Origin: Ilex aquifolium
Taxonomy: Eukaryota; Streptophyta; Magnoliopsida; Aquifoliales; Aquifoliaceae
Assembly: GCA_951799425.1 (NCBI GenBank)
Contig: OX637392.1
Span: 39,384,593 to 39,448,592, forward strand
Direction of reading: 5' to 3'
Length of the DNA stretch: 64,000 nt
Position numbers and translations under genes: made by a program
In this document: piece after piece, positions 33,843 through 46,668 of the stretch
Position numbering within the stretch: position 1 is the first letter of the stretch
Layout of the letters: each line of letters starts with the position of its first letter
Notes under the pieces: model-generated
The model's database searches: none
Seen by the model: the letters and a program-made list of their open reading frames with translations, nothing else
Told to the model about the DNA's origin: nothing

Positions 33843-34307
33843 CTAGCAATGCAACACGTGCGTTGCACGTGAAAGTTTTCGTTAAAATATTTGATAAAAT
33901 ACATAAAAATTTAATTATATAGTTAAATTAGATATTATCTCATATTTATCATAGTTAAATTGTTTGTATTGTGGATGAAGAGAAAAATATACATATATCG
34001 ATTTTTTGGTATCAGAGATAATATTGTATCAATGAAGTTGTCGATGTGTATTAATATTGGAGTTTTGGAAAAAAATAATAATGTTTTAATATATCCTATT
34101 AAAAGTAACATGATCATCTAAAAGTTTTGCTAAGATAGAGATTTACATAATATGTTAGAGGTTAATTTATTATTTAAATATAGAGGGATATAAAGGTAAT
34201 TTTTATATTTAAATATAAAAGGACATGTTGGTCTTTATAATTTTTTATAAGGGTAAAATAGTAAATCAAAAGTTTTTCATGTAAGGTACTTTTATTAGTA
34301 GTTTAGA
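33843..34307 (-). mobile_element. Small non-autonomous Helitron
   Basis: On the minus strand it starts TCTAAACTACTAATAAAAG (34307 downward) and ends with a TGCAAC...GTTGCA hairpin and CTAG (33846-33843). It lies between host A and T, as Helitrons insert. 465 bp, no coding capacity. Confidence 0.8.
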
Positions 34308-34329
34308 TTTAATAAGGTGTTAAACACTC

Positions 34330-35120
34330 ATTTATGAAGTATATTTGTGGGATTTGTTTTGAGTATGGGCATATCACTTAAGATTGTCCAAGAATTTCAT
34401 TTGGTCGACAAATTTTGTTGGATTGGTTTAATGGCTATACCAGATTTCTAACCATCTTATTCCAACAATGATTATGAACATTGTTATCATAATTATGATT
34501 GGGGCGACACATATTATACACCAGACAATCCTACATTATTGTATTAACCATTTTTATTTTTCATCAGATCATCATTTTGAGAACACTTTAAATGAATTCA
34601 TGCAAATCCAAATGGATATTAATGCTCAAATTAATCAAGATCTACAATATTTTAAGGATATTCTCAATGAATTGACCGTGACCGTAGATTTACTTCTAAC
34701 TGATGTAACCCCTGGTAATCTAGCATCTAACCTAACTTCTGATCTAACTGTAGAAGAAAATACATATGGTCAATACATTGAGCATAGTTCTTTTTATGAA
34801 ATGCAGTTTGAGTGTTGTCCATCCATTTCTACTATCGATAATGTTGAGAACATTAATTTTCATATTAGTCATTAGGCTCAAGAGCCTAACGACCCTTTAT
34901 TATCAAGAGGTAGTATAGAGATGGACAAGATGAAAGTTGATTTGACTATTATACTTGAACAACAATCATTTAAAATCTCATTTTTGGACTTTCATAAATA
35001 CGTACATTCTTTATTTTTATTAAATTCTTTAAATGTGTTCTGGGATGACGAAAGAGTAAATAGAATAAGAGCTGCAATGGAACACCAACATTTTAAATTT
35101 TTTAAATTTAAAAATAGATA
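34330..35120 (+). mobile_element. gag-like zinc-knuckle remnant of the Athila-like element
   Basis: Translation shows a FEYGHIT...DCPRIS zinc-knuckle remnant (about 34345-34395), then an acidic segment with EFMQIQMDINAQINQDLQYF. The gag-only element at 43719-53353 carries the matching words EYGHITSECPR and EFMQSQMEWNAQITQQLDTL. It is broken by several changes. Confidence 0.65.
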
Positions 35121-35160
35121 ATACATATCCGAGTTAAAACCGGGTTGATGGTTAGTTTTT

Positions 35161-36505
35161 GGGTTAAATTTCATTAATACCCCTAGAAAATAGCCTAATT
35201 ATTGGAACACCCCTATAATTTCTAAAATATCACTGTCACCCTTATAGTTTATATGTCTGTTTGAATTGCTACCCTTACCTTCAAGGATGTTACTGACAAA
35301 GCCAAAAAATGATGATGTCAGCGAATCTTCTTTGTTAAATGACAATTTTATCCTTTAAATGTAAAGTTATAAAATATTATTCCTAAATACCCAAACATTC
35401 CTTATTTTCTTTTTTGAATAATACTAATCTTAGACCCAAACAAGTGTTATGTTATTCACATATTTCTTTCCTCTTCCTTTCTCTCTCTGTCTCTCTCCCC
35501 ATTTCTCTCTCTTGACTTGGCCCTCAAAAAAATCAGCACAACCAACAATTTTGATTCATATTAATATAATTGGTCTATTTTACAAATTATCATTATTAAT
35601 ATAATTGCATCAGATTCATATAAAATTAATAGTCAATTTAATTAAATCAATATTAAATTTTTTTAATTTAATCAAATCAATACCAAATTAATATTCAATT
35701 TAATCAAATTAATTACAATAATAACCATCAAATTTTTGAAATTAACATTGAATATTGTCAAATTAACATACAATTTCCTAAAATTAACATTAAATCCACC
35801 CAATCATCATTCAATTTTATCAAATTATAAATAAATTATATTTAATTTTATCAAATTAACACATATAACTTCCAATTTTATAAAATAAATATTCAATTTT
35901 TCTCAAATTAACTTTTAATATCACCAAATTAATACCAATTTGATATTATATTTCATTAATTACATGAAATTGAATAATGACATCTAATAGATTAGGTGTG
36001 TCATGAAATTGAATGTTAATTGATATTAAATTGATAAAACATGTGTTAATTGGATTTAATTGAATTTTAATTTGATAAAATTGAAGTTCAATTTGATGAA
36101 ACTAAATTCTAAATTAAATAAATTGAATGTTAATTTGATGAAATTAGATGTTAAATGGTAATTTATGAAATTTAATATGAATTTGATGCAATTAAATTGA
36201 ATATCAATTTGATGACATAAATTTTAAATTGATGAAAGGAATAGTAACTGAATAAAATTAAATTTAAAATTGATAAAATTCATTAGTTTTGTTGGATGAT
36301 GTGCATGAGAGAGTGAAAATGGCTGTCGCAAGAAAGGATAAATGAGTAAAAAAAGTTTTCCATTAAGGGTAATTGTGTAAAAACATAATTTTCGTCAATT
36401 ATGTTAAAGACAAAATCTGACAGGGGGCGACAGTGATATTTTAGAAACTATAAGGTTGTCCCTGAAATTAGAATATTTTCTGCGCGATTTTAGTGAAATT
36501 TACCC
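35161..36505. mobile_element. MULE-like foldback DNA transposon
   Basis: The ends are imperfect inverted repeats of about 80 bp. The left starts GGGTTAAATTTCATTAATAC; the right reads GGGTAAATTTCACTAAAATC on the opposite strand. Both contain TTTCTAAAATATCACTGTC. A 9-bp TSD matches at 7 of 9 positions (TTAGTTTTT 35152-35160, TAAGTTATT 36506-36514). The interior is a minisatellite of ATCAAATTAACATTCAATTT-type words, forward in the left half and reversed in the right half. No transposase. Confidence 0.7.
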
Positions 36506-36514
36506 TAAGTTATT

Positions 36515-37894
36515 TTTTTTCCTTTTACTTTGTGCATAGTAGTTAGGATTACTTTTTGATTGATTTTTATTTTTTTAGATTTGCACAAACCCTTTTATTT
36601 TGTACCCATTTTTGTTTGAAGTATCAAGTTAATATCATTCGTTAAGCGTAGTATTGGCCTAAGTTAGGGGGTATGACCATTTCCATGAGTTTTTTTTTTT
36701 CGTAGTTTATTTTGTTGTTTTGTAGCTGGTGATTTTATTGTTGGAGCTTATTATCAAGTGTTTACTTTTCCTTTATTGTTTTCATTTTTCTCATTGCGTG
36801 ACTATTTTGTATTGAGGATAATGCATGATTTAAGTTGGGGGATATGAGTTATACTACCATGTGCAAACACCATGCCCATATTTTAAAAAAAAAAAATTGT
36901 GAAAAAAAATTGAAAATTTGAAACAATTAAAAAACAAAATAACTACAAAAACAAAACATCGAATCTGGATTGTACTATTCTCTCTTAATTAGGATGAGAT
37001 TTTTGATTATTCAACTTGAATCTTGACTTGTTTGCATATTAGCATACTATAGGAGTTCATTCTATGTTTGAGTATCATGTTCATGTTTTCATTTGGAACT
37101 CAAAATTATGCACACCATGATTATGTAATTTTTGCGATTTATTGAATGATATTCATATATTTAAAAAGTTTGACATCTATAGTGGAGATGAATGTATAAC
37201 CCAAGTGAGTATGGTGTCATTCTTTGTCGGAGGGTTATAATACATTTACTCAAAAGATCATTTTTTCAATTTCAATCTCTTTCAATAATCTCATCATTTT
37301 TGCTTTGGTTAGAGTATATGAGGTAGTTAGTTGATTATATCTTAATGCCTGAAGTACCTTGCCATACATTTTTTAAAAATAATTTTAGGCCATTTGTGGA
37401 ATTAATTTGAGCCTTAAGCCCATTCTTTGTTCTCATCATCCATAGTAGCCGTAATTGAGCTTTAACGAAAATTTTGTTTCTTAACTATGTAAATCACCAA
37501 GTCAAGCATAAATGTGTTTATCTTACCTTAGTTATCCCGGGACTGATGTTGTTTACAATTTGAAAAGGGAATGGTGGTTACTAGAAAATAAAGAAAACAA
37601 GGAAAAAAAAAAAAGGAGGATGATGAGCATTTGAGTTTATTGTTGAAATCCAAAAGAAAGAAAGAAGATAAGAAAAAAATAATAATTATTTTTGAAAAAA
37701 GTGTTGAAAATGGAAAGATAAAGAAATCCATGTTTTGAGCTATTATTTCCAACAAAGGAGATTTGGGTAAAAAAAATTGTATTTCCGGGATACTGCTTTG
37801 AATTTCTTATTATTCTTAGATTCTATAACCCATTTTCCCAAGGCCACATTACAACCAAAGAAAAGTTTTATTGATCTCGATAATTGTGGCAAGT
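36515..37894 (+). mobile_element. 3' internal region of the Athila-like element
   Basis: Non-coding. Words here (for example GAGGGTTATAATACATTTAC) have counterparts, on the opposite strand, in the gag-only element's interior near 49690. This supports a common lineage. It continues at 55674-56396 after the Tat insertion. Confidence 0.55.
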
Positions 37895-37899
37895 GTCTG

Positions 37900-38034
37900 T
37901 GATGATACCAAAAATTAACCAAGTCTAAGCTCGGCGCAGTAGCAGATCGGGAGATTGCAGCCCAATAGGGGCCCGTGTGATGATGTCGAAATCTGGGTCC
38001 CAGTTAAGACAGCCAAAGTCAGGTGAATGAGTTG
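37900..38034 (+). repeat. Partial 5' LTR of the Tat element
   Basis: Matches the first 135 bp or so of the 3' LTR (TGATGATACCAAAAATTA(A/G)CC...). What follows is internal sequence. Confidence 0.8.
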
Positions 38035-38099
38035 GCCATTTACTAAATTCGCCCTCACGGCCTTCACGGCAGGGCTGGGGGTTCAGTCAAAAGACCTTT

Positions 38100-38650
38100 T
38101 GTTCTCCATTATCAAGAACCCCTAGGCTAGTATGGCCGAGGCGTTGGCAAAAGCAGAGAAGTAGATCAATGGTGAGGAAGCTCTCCTCTCAAAGGCTAGA
38201 AACTACTCTACTCAAAGGTAAAAAGAGAAGAAAAGAGAATGGACCCCTAGGAAGGACCGAGGTCGGGACCGATCTCCAAGGAGAGGCGGAGATCGTTCCC
38301 TAAAGAGGAAATGTGACGTTAAAGACCACCTAGGTCCCCCTCCTCAAGAGCTACAGCTGAAATACGCCCCAAGATAGTTCACTCCCCTCAACGCAATAAT
38401 CTCCTAAGTGTTGTACCAAGTTCAGAATGAGAAGGTCCTGAGGTGGCCATCCCACATGAAGGCGGATCCCCGCAAGCGAGATGCAATAAAATGCTGTGAA
38501 TACCATCAAGACCATGGCCACCACAATGATGATTGCATCCAATTAAAAAAGGAGATCGAATTCCTAAGCCAATGAGGTCAGCTGCGTCACTTTATAGCGT
38601 AAGATAATCAAAACCGAGTTGACCCATCGTATGCTCCACAGTAACAACTA
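38100..38650 (+). mobile_element. Tat gag remnant
   Basis: Translation includes CCEYHQDHGHHNDDCIQLKK, the zinc-knuckle-like C..H.DHGH...DC motif of Tat/Ogre gag proteins, followed by EIEFLSQ. Broken. Confidence 0.75.
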
Positions 38651-38785
38651 CCACCCTAGCATCAATCACCCCTAGGTGACATCAGGGTCATCCCTGGAGG
38701 ATTTTTTGGCTGAGGGGAAACGAGTTAGGCAAGAAAGGATTACATGAGGAAGGCCTGATCAGAAGACACACTGGAGGTCCAGGCT

Positions 38786-39577
38786 GTGCTTAAGTCACCT
38801 CGACTAAGCATGGCCATCAATTTATCAGACTTGGACCTCGAGGGGTGTCAACACCCTCACGATGATCCTTTGATCATAAAGGCCATCATCGCCAACAAAA
38901 CCATCCACCGAGTCCTTATTGACAATGGAAGCTCTGCTGACATTATCTTCGCTTCAGTCTTTGACAAAATGGGCATAGGTAGAGACAAAATTGAGCCAGT
39001 GAAAACCCATCTACTAGGGTTCTTGGGGGAGAGAGCGCTCCCCTTAGGATCCATTCATCTTTTTTTTACAATGGGAGACCCCCTATTCCAGTCAACAATG
39101 ATAGCACACTTCCTGGTGGTGGATGCCCCCTCTACCTACAATGTTCTTCTGGAAAGACCTTCCCTTAATGCCATAAGAACCATCTCATCTGCTTATCACC
39201 TGGTGATGAAGTTCCTAATCGAGAATAGTGTAGGAATGGTCCGAGGAGACCAGCGCATAGCAAGGAAGTGCTACATGGCTTCAGTGAAGCAAAAAGAAGT
39301 TGAAGCTATACAATTGGATGAGCTCGATATGAGTGATGAGTTAGAGACGAGGCCCACATCCTCTAAAGAACTAGAACCTGTTCAACTGGATGATGACCTA
39401 GGACACCTGGTATACATTGGTTCCAGACTACTCGAAGAGGTCAAACAACCCCTCATTCAGTTCCTCAAAGAAAACTTTGAAGTGTTCACCTTGAAACAAG
39501 AGGACATGAAAGGGATTGACCCAGCTATCATAGTGCATAAGCTCAGCATTGATTCAACCTATAGGCCCATCAAGTAG
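38786..39577 (+). mobile_element. Tat aspartic protease region
   Basis: An open stretch of 263 codons with VLIDNGSSADIIFASVFDKM, the retropepsin active site as found in Tat elements (usual form LIDxGSSADIL). It ends in a linker before the reverse transcriptase (YRPIK). Confidence 0.85.
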
Positions 39578-39639
39578 AAACGAAGAAGTTTCGCCCCTGA
39601 GCGTCAGAAGCCCAAAAACGAGGAGGTCTCCAAGCTCCG

Positions 39640-40450
39640 CCATGTCAAAGTCATCAGGAAGTGGATTACCTGACATGGCTAGCCAACGTGGTTCTTGTAA
39701 ATAAATCCAATGGCAAGTGGAAACTCTGCATTGATTTCACTGATCTGAATTGCGCTTGCCCCAAGGACAGTTTCTCATTCCCAAGGATCGACCTGATCAT
39801 GGATGCCACAGCTGGGCACAAGCTGCTCAGCTTCATGGATGCTTTCTCAGGTTATAACTAGATCAAAATGGACCCCAGCAACCAAGAGAAAATATCATTT
39901 GTAACTGAAAATGGGACATATTGCTACCAAGTCATGTCATTCAGGCTCAAGAACACGGGGGCCAACTATCAGCGGCTGGTGAACCGTATGTTCCAGGAGT
40001 AGATCATGTCATCTATGAAGGTGTACATGGATGACATGCTAGTAAAGTCATTAAGGGTTGAACTCCATATCCAGCACCTCGAAGAATCCTTCCAAGTACT
40101 GAAGAAGTATAAGATGAAGCTCAACCTTGCAAAGTGTGCCTTGGGGTCTCTGCATGAAAATTCTTGGGATTTATAATCAACAGTTGTGGAATCGAGGCCA
40201 ATCCTGAGAAGGTCCAAGCAGTAATCAATGTGCAATCTCCCACAAACATAAGAGAAGTTCAATGTTTGATGGGAAGAATAGCTACACCGAACCGCTTCAT
40301 TTCCAGATCGAGCAATAAATGACAGTCTTTCTTTAAGGTACTGAAGACAGCATTTCATTGGGCATGAGTGGTGTGAGGAAGCATTCAAAGCTCTTAAGGA
40401 GTACCTCAGCTCACCCCCAGTCCTGGTTTACCTCGTACCTTTGTGTGTTA
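39640..40450 (+). mobile_element. Tat reverse transcriptase remnant
   Basis: Shows NGKWKLCIDFTDLNCACPKD, LLSFMDAFSGYN and, further on, VYMDDMLVKS, the conserved blocks of the gypsy polymerase including the catalytic DD. Broken by several changes. Confidence 0.85.
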
Positions 40451-40499
40451 TATTTCTCCACAAGTACAGCTCTGGTAAGGGAATAAGAAAGCTCAAAAA

Positions 40500-41040
40500 C
40501 CCATCTACTATTACAACTGAGATTTGAGGGGAGCAGAGGAGAGATACCCGAAGATGGAGAAGCTGATTTTAGCCTTGGTAACGGTAGCAAGAAGGCTCAG
40601 AACTTATTTCCAAGCTCATACGATAGAAATTCCAACTAATCAACCGATGAAGCAGGTCTTGCACAAACTTGAGTTGTTAGGAAGACTAGTTAAATGGGTA
40701 GTTGAGCTCAGCGAATTCGACATCAAATACAAACCTAGAACTGCCATTAAGGGGCAGATTTTAGCCTATTTCATCACAGAGTTCATCACGCCAACAGGAC
40801 AGGAGGCATCTCAAGAATCGAACAACGTCATCTCAGACCTGCCAACATGGAAACTCTCAGTCGATGTAGCATCCAACACACAGGGCAACAGAGCTGGTTT
40901 GATCCTAATCTCACCAGATGAGATAGACTGGAGTATGCATTCAGGTTCGATTTTAAGGTCTCAAACAATGAAGCAGAGAACAAGTTGTAAACTAGAGAGA
41001 GGAAAAACCTACATCACTTATGGAATGCCAACCATCTGAA
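40500..41040 (+). mobile_element. Tat RNase H and additional RNase H (aRNH) remnant
   Basis: The RNase H end region (LGRLVKWVVELSEFDIKYKP) is followed by WKLSVDVASNTQGNRAGLIL, the start of the second, archaeal-type RNase H domain that marks the Tat group. No integrase was recognised after it, so pol is incomplete. Confidence 0.75.
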
Positions 41041-41164
41041 GAGGTTTTACCAGTAGCAGAAAAGTAGAAGAGGCGAAATTCCTTGTAAAGAATTTCAATT
41101 GATAAATGAAAGATTCATTTTATAGATAAAGTATCAGCTCATCCATTTAAAAGAACAAGACAAA

Positions 41165-41700
41165 CTCTTCAGCTCATAAACAAACAATGAGCTCCTCAGC
41201 TCATAAAATAAATGATGAGCTCCTCAGCTCATAAAATAAACGATGGGCTCTTCAGCTCATAAATGAACAATGAGTTCTTAAACTCATAAACAAACGATAA
41301 GATTCTCAGCTCATAAAATAAGCGATGAGCTCTTCAGCTCATAAACAAATAATGAGTTCTTAAACTCATAAACAAACGATGAGCTCCTCAGCTCATAAAA
41401 TAAACGATTAGCTCTTCATCTCATAAACGAACAATGAGTTCTTAAGCTTATAAACAAATGATGAGTTCTTAAACTCATAAACAAACAATGAGTTACTCAA
41501 CTCAAAAAATAAATGATTAGCTCTTCAACTCATAAACAAATGATGAGTTCTTAAACCCATAAACAAATGATGAGCTATTTAACACATAAACAATAATGAG
41601 CTCTTCAGCTCATAAATAAATGATGAGCTCTTAAATTCATAAAAAAAATGATGAGCCCCTCAGCTCATAAAATGAACAATGAGCTTCCTAGCTCATAAGA
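41165..41700. repeat. Array of about 20 small hairpin repeats
   Basis: A unit of about 28 bp with an inverted repeat ATGAGCT-CTTC-AGCTCAT (or CCTC loop) plus an AAACAAAC- or AAATAAAC-type spacer. Several units read ATGAGTT-CTTA-AACTCAT, where both arms have changed together. It lies between pol and the antisense frames of the Tat element. Confidence 0.85.
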
Positions 41701-41959
41701 ACTTAATAAGTCTAGGGGGCTACACAGACCTCAGACTTGGCCTCACAAACAAGTAGTTTTAATGCAATCATTTCCAGAAAACCAAAGCCTTTCTTGAAGC
41801 AAGAGGGAAAGGAAGGAGATATAAACAATCGCAAGAAGACATATACAATCTCAAGCAGGGAGAAAGAAAAAACTACTAAATTAGACAATTTTTTTTCAAA
41901 GTCGGCCATTATTTAAGAAAGTTGCAGAAGTGGAAAGCTAGGAATCTACAGCAGGGGTA

Positions 41960-43598
41960 GAAGTTTCTTCCTGACCCTTAGCCACTTTAGCATCTTTAGA
42001 CACTGTGGCGCTAATCTGAACTTTGACCAGGGTAAGAGCTAAGTCCATCTGACCCTCAGTCAGAAGAAGTTGTGGGTCCGCCTAACCTTCCGGCAGAGCA
42101 TGAGCTGAACTCTCCACCTCGTCCAAAGTAGTAACCGGTAGAATAAGATTGGAAGTTGTCATATCCGCAGTTGCAGCCCATCCTCGTTGACCTCTTCCTT
42201 CTCAGCCAGAAATCCCTCTTCCTCTGCCTCCTCTTCGCCAAGGGAAGGCTCGAAGTCGAAGTCCAAGTTGGGATATTTCTTCATGGCTTGCTTCTAGAAG
42301 GAAAAGTAGCCTTTGGCCCAGGCAGTGGCACTCTCATCTTTTAGATCGGCTATAGTGACATCCATAGCAGCCACCTTGGCCTTCTCGGTATCAAACTCCT
42401 TGTGGTAGGTGTCACAAATAGTGCCTAGCTCGTTCAGGTCATCCTTCACTAGCTTTGCCACATCCCAAGCCTTCACCACCTCCCTCTGAGCCTGCACAAG
42501 GTAATCCATCTTCGACTTGACATCAACCTCATGCTTTTCCTTGGATGAGCTTAGCTCCTCAACCTTCTTTTTGAGGTTATGACCCTCGAAGGTAAGATCG
42601 GCAACCTTGAGCTCAAAGGTCTTAAGGGATTGCTTGGCATCCTCGGTGACTTTCTCTGAAGCTCGGACTCTGTTCACCAAAGCACCAACATCTATCTCCA
42701 TCTTCAAAAATAAAAATAAACTCAAAGTTAGAGGCAAGCAAGAAAATTTCACCAAACCTTAAAGATAGGATTCAGGAACTTACCAAGGGTACCTCGTATA
42801 AAGCACTGGCAGTTGAGGTGGAGAGGGACATTGAGGAAGCCTCTTGGATATCGGCTTCAGGGATGATAGAGAGCATCGAACTGGCGGCTAGGTTCACGTC
42901 ACCCAGAAACGAACACATAACCTTGGTCGTACTAGCTGGAGGAAAAGGTGGAGCAATTCTAGTCGAAGTCTCGATCACCTCCTTAGGCAGAGGTGGAATA
43001 GTTCTTGTCGAGGTCCCGATCACCTCCTCAGGCGTGGTAAAGGTCTTGATCACCTCTGTAGGAACCTCTTGAGCTCAGAAAAAGGGACTCCAACCTTTTT
43101 GGTTGTAGTAGGAGGCTTGGGGGCAAATGGCACCTTCTTCCTAGAGTCCGACCTTGGGACCTTTTCAGAGGGCTCCAAGTCGACATCTAGAAAGATTTGA
43201 GCCTTCCTCTTTCCAACTACCTTAGGGGCCTTGGCATCAGCCCTCATCTTAGCTAGCTTGGCCTTGACAACATCGACATCTAGGACCATGGCGTCAAGAT
43301 CTAAACAAAAGAAGAAAACAGAAGGGTAAGCCCGAAATCCAACAGAATAAGGTAAAATTTTAGCAAAAATACAGAAGGTGAAGGTCTTACCAGAAAAGTC
43401 TCCTCTAATCGCAGAAAGAGGTACATCAGCTTCACCCCTTGCCTCTAGTAGACCACAATCGTGTTTGGCTAGAATCGAGGGTGTGAGGAGCTTGGTGTAC
43501 TTCTTAGGGGAACACTCCTGGAGATCTCTAAGGAGCAACTTCTCGTCAGCACCAAGGTTAGGGAGAATACCTAAAGCAACAAAGGAAGGCATCAACAT
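41960..43598 (-). mobile_element. Antisense coding region of the Tat element, left part
   Basis: Minus-strand frames: 43598-43050 (Lys/Pro-rich, EPSEKVPRSDSRKKVPFAPK) and 42755-42294 (heptad-like coiled coil, KKKVEELSSSKEKHEVDVKS). Antisense frames between pol and 3' LTR are known from Tat/Retand-type elements, often annotated as a gypsy-type transposon protein. It continues on the far side of the nested LTR element at 53359-54096. Remnant. Confidence 0.6.
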
Positions 43599-44000
43599 TT
43601 GAAGAGATAAAACAAGAAGAGCTCAACTAAGGCACCTCAGTATAGACTCACCCAAATTATCTGGGCCCGACCAAGCTTGAGGTACTGGAAGCGTGTTTGA
43701 GGCATATCTTGGACTGAATGATTGATTGAAAACGTTGTATTCCCTAACCCCTAAACATCACCATTTGACATGTGTATATGGCTTCTGTGTGAAAGGGAGT
43801 GTCACTCTCCCTCGGGGTGATGCAAGAGATTAGGCAACAATGGATTGGTGGAAAATGGAATGAACAAAAGGTGAAATGAAATGCGGGTGTGTGAACAAAA
43901 GTGCTCCCCAATCGCAAAGAGTCTTTTGTGTGTCGGTGTTTTACTTGGAAAAGTATTCCAAGGTCGTCTCCTCAGGGAAGGAAAGTTCAAGTTGTGTGAA

Positions 44001-46668
44001 TGTAACGCCCCCAAAACTACCCTGGACGACATTACATACTAAAACCATTTACATCATGAGAGAACTAAGATAAATCATTCATAAATAAGACTTCCTATCA
44101 ATCATTCCTTAATTTAACAAAATTCGGGCAGAGTCTCCTTTGTTCGGGGAGCTCTACCCAAAACACAACCTGTGCAATTATACTACATCGACCTCACCGA
44201 GTCCATTTATCCATAAAATATTTACCACATTATCCCAAAAGATTTTCATTCATCGTATGTAATACCCACAATAACATTCCAAAAGAATAAGCCAAGTTAT
44301 GCCCACAATATCAAAAGAATAAGCCCAACAATGGCATTTACATTTCCCGAAGAAAACATTAACTATTATAGCGCAGCGGAAATTACAAAAGAAATCTAGA
44401 CTACACAGTATTTCAAAAGAATATCCTAGTCTAGAACAAAAGTCAACGACATCTCTAGATGTCCCACTCGGGATCCAAGTATCCCTTTAGTGAAGCCTCT
44501 CCATGGCCCGGCTCGTTAGAACCTAGCTCATCCTCTGGCACAAACTCTGAAAAATGTTCAACTGTAGGGGGTGAGCACGAAGCTCTGTAGAAAAATCCTC
44601 CCAAACCCAAACAAGGTTTAGAAAAGCATTTAGAACGGTCGGTCTCATTTTAACATATCATAGATACATAATTTGAATGAAAGTAGTGACATTTAAAAAG
44701 GATCTCAAGTGTATGTAAAAAAACTTACTTGAATGAATAAACGAGCACCACATAAAAATAATCATTAATGGCCATAAACAATTCCCAACAAATCTTTCGG
44801 TAGGTGGCATACTTTAGGTAACCTCCACCCCCCCTTTAGGTCATGTTTGATTCTCAAGCATCCTTACTGGGAACCTCTTGAGAATGGGTGAGCATCCTTA
44901 CAAGGAACCTCCCACCAATCACTACATTGTTTCCCAAGCATCCTTACAAGGAACCTCCCACCAATCACTTCATTGTTTTCCAAGCATCCTTACAAGGAAC
45001 CTCTTGGGAAGGGGTGAGCATCCTTACAAAGAACCTCTCACTCAATCACTACATTGCTTCCCAAGCATCCTTACAAGGAACCTCTTGGGAAGGGGTGAGC
45101 ATCCTTACAAGGAACCTCTCACTCAATCACTACATTGCTTCCCAAGCATCCTTACAAGGAACCTCTTGGGAAGGGGTGAGCATCCTTACAAGGAACCTCT
45201 CACTCATGTGCATCACAAACAACCAACCAAACACACAATTCCAACATTTATCTCCATTTACAATTCAAGTATCACAATTGTTCCATTCTCAATAGACTAT
45301 AATAATAAGGAATTAAGATATGCAAGAAATCATATCAATAAAACCTTCAAAATCTTGATATCAAAATTCTAGGGTTTTGCCAAACAAAACATGATTTCTT
45401 GGAACAAGAATAGGGATTCGATGAAAACATGATTTAATCAACAATAGGCATTTAGAAATCAAGAATTCATGTATTTTTCATAACCCAAATATGTATTTAA
45501 CCAAAAATAAGATTTTGGAAATTCAAGAACAAGTTTTCTTGGACCCAAACATGTATTTTCTTCAAAGCTATGTTTCAATAACCAAGGAACCAAGAACTCA
45601 TAGCTATTTATCATATAACTACCAAGAATATGGAAAACATACATATATAATACCCTAAGTCTCAATGAAAGAATTTGAGAAGAAAACCCCTACCTTGAAT
45701 CATTAGTTTGTATGAAGAACTTGAGCTTTGATCTTGAATCTACCCTTAAATCTCTTGTTTTTCCCTTCATTTCTTCCTCTTTAATGCTCTCTAGGGTTCC
45801 AAGAGGTGTGGAGGTGTGAGGGGAGTGAAAGAAATGAGGGCAAATGGGCTGAATCTGTGTTTTAAACACAGCAGTCCGCGAGTTGCTGTTCATGGCTGAA
45901 TTTGGGTTTTCTCCAAAATTACAGTTTTGCCACTAAAAATCTCCAATTTGATCCATATGACTACCCTAAGGTTTTTCGACGTTCCGGATTCAATTTTAAT
46001 GTTATTTTAACCTAAAAACATTTATTTTTATGATTTATTTCAAAACTAAAATAAATTTATACTCGAAACATTAAAATTACTATCCAAGGAACACCACAGT
46101 GCAGATTTTTGGTCAGCTTCGGAGAATAAACTGATTTGACTCAGATATTTCTAGTATGTGTGACCTATATGGTTGGAAATATATACGAGTTAGGGTTCTA
46201 ACAAAAATAACGGTGCGCAATTTGGACTTTCCAACAAAGAGTTATGATCAAATTGGTGAAAGGTAGTCTGCCGGACTGCTTGGTTCTTCTATACTTGTCT
46301 AACTCGAGTTGGGTGTCTTTTGTCACAAATTCTATCTCATACTCATCTCCAATATAGGTAGTATGGCTTGCATAAAGATCCATGTCTAGCATCATTCATT
46401 AGCCAAAACCAAATTACCATCCCATACATGTTTAACATGGTTTCCCACCTAAAACTTGTTACCTACAAGTTCTATTACACCCCATTTCATACATCTACAA
46501 ATCAAAACCAAGTTCCAACTACTATTTACCCTATTTTCACAATACGAACATTTTTTTCTTCTACGTTTACAATCTACCTAGTCCATGCATACATCCTTCC
46601 ACATATTACATTTCAATGAAATTATGAATTGCTCGCTATATATATCTATAAAAGTGTGGGGGTTTACA
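44001..46668 (-). mobile_element. Solo LTR C, innermost layer of the nest
   Basis: Ends TGTAACGCCCCC and GGGGGTTTACA (plus strand), TSD GTGAA (43996-44000 and 46669-46673). 2668 bp, homologous to solo LTRs A and B. The sister LTR at about 51695 shows the site before insertion. Confidence 0.92.
44855..45205. repeat. Tandem repeat inside solo LTR C
   Basis: Built from the word GCATCCTTACAAGGAACCTC in about eight copies, linked by alternating spacers. The larger period is about 79 bp in the last three copies. Confidence 0.85.

Noticed and set aside
42294-42755. Coiled-coil frame as a host gene
   Set aside because: It lies between Tat pol and the Tat 3' LTR and fits the known antisense region of such elements.
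44878-45372. Repetitive 164-codon frame
   Set aside because: It is a translation of the tandem repeat in solo LTR C; two frames are open for the same reason.
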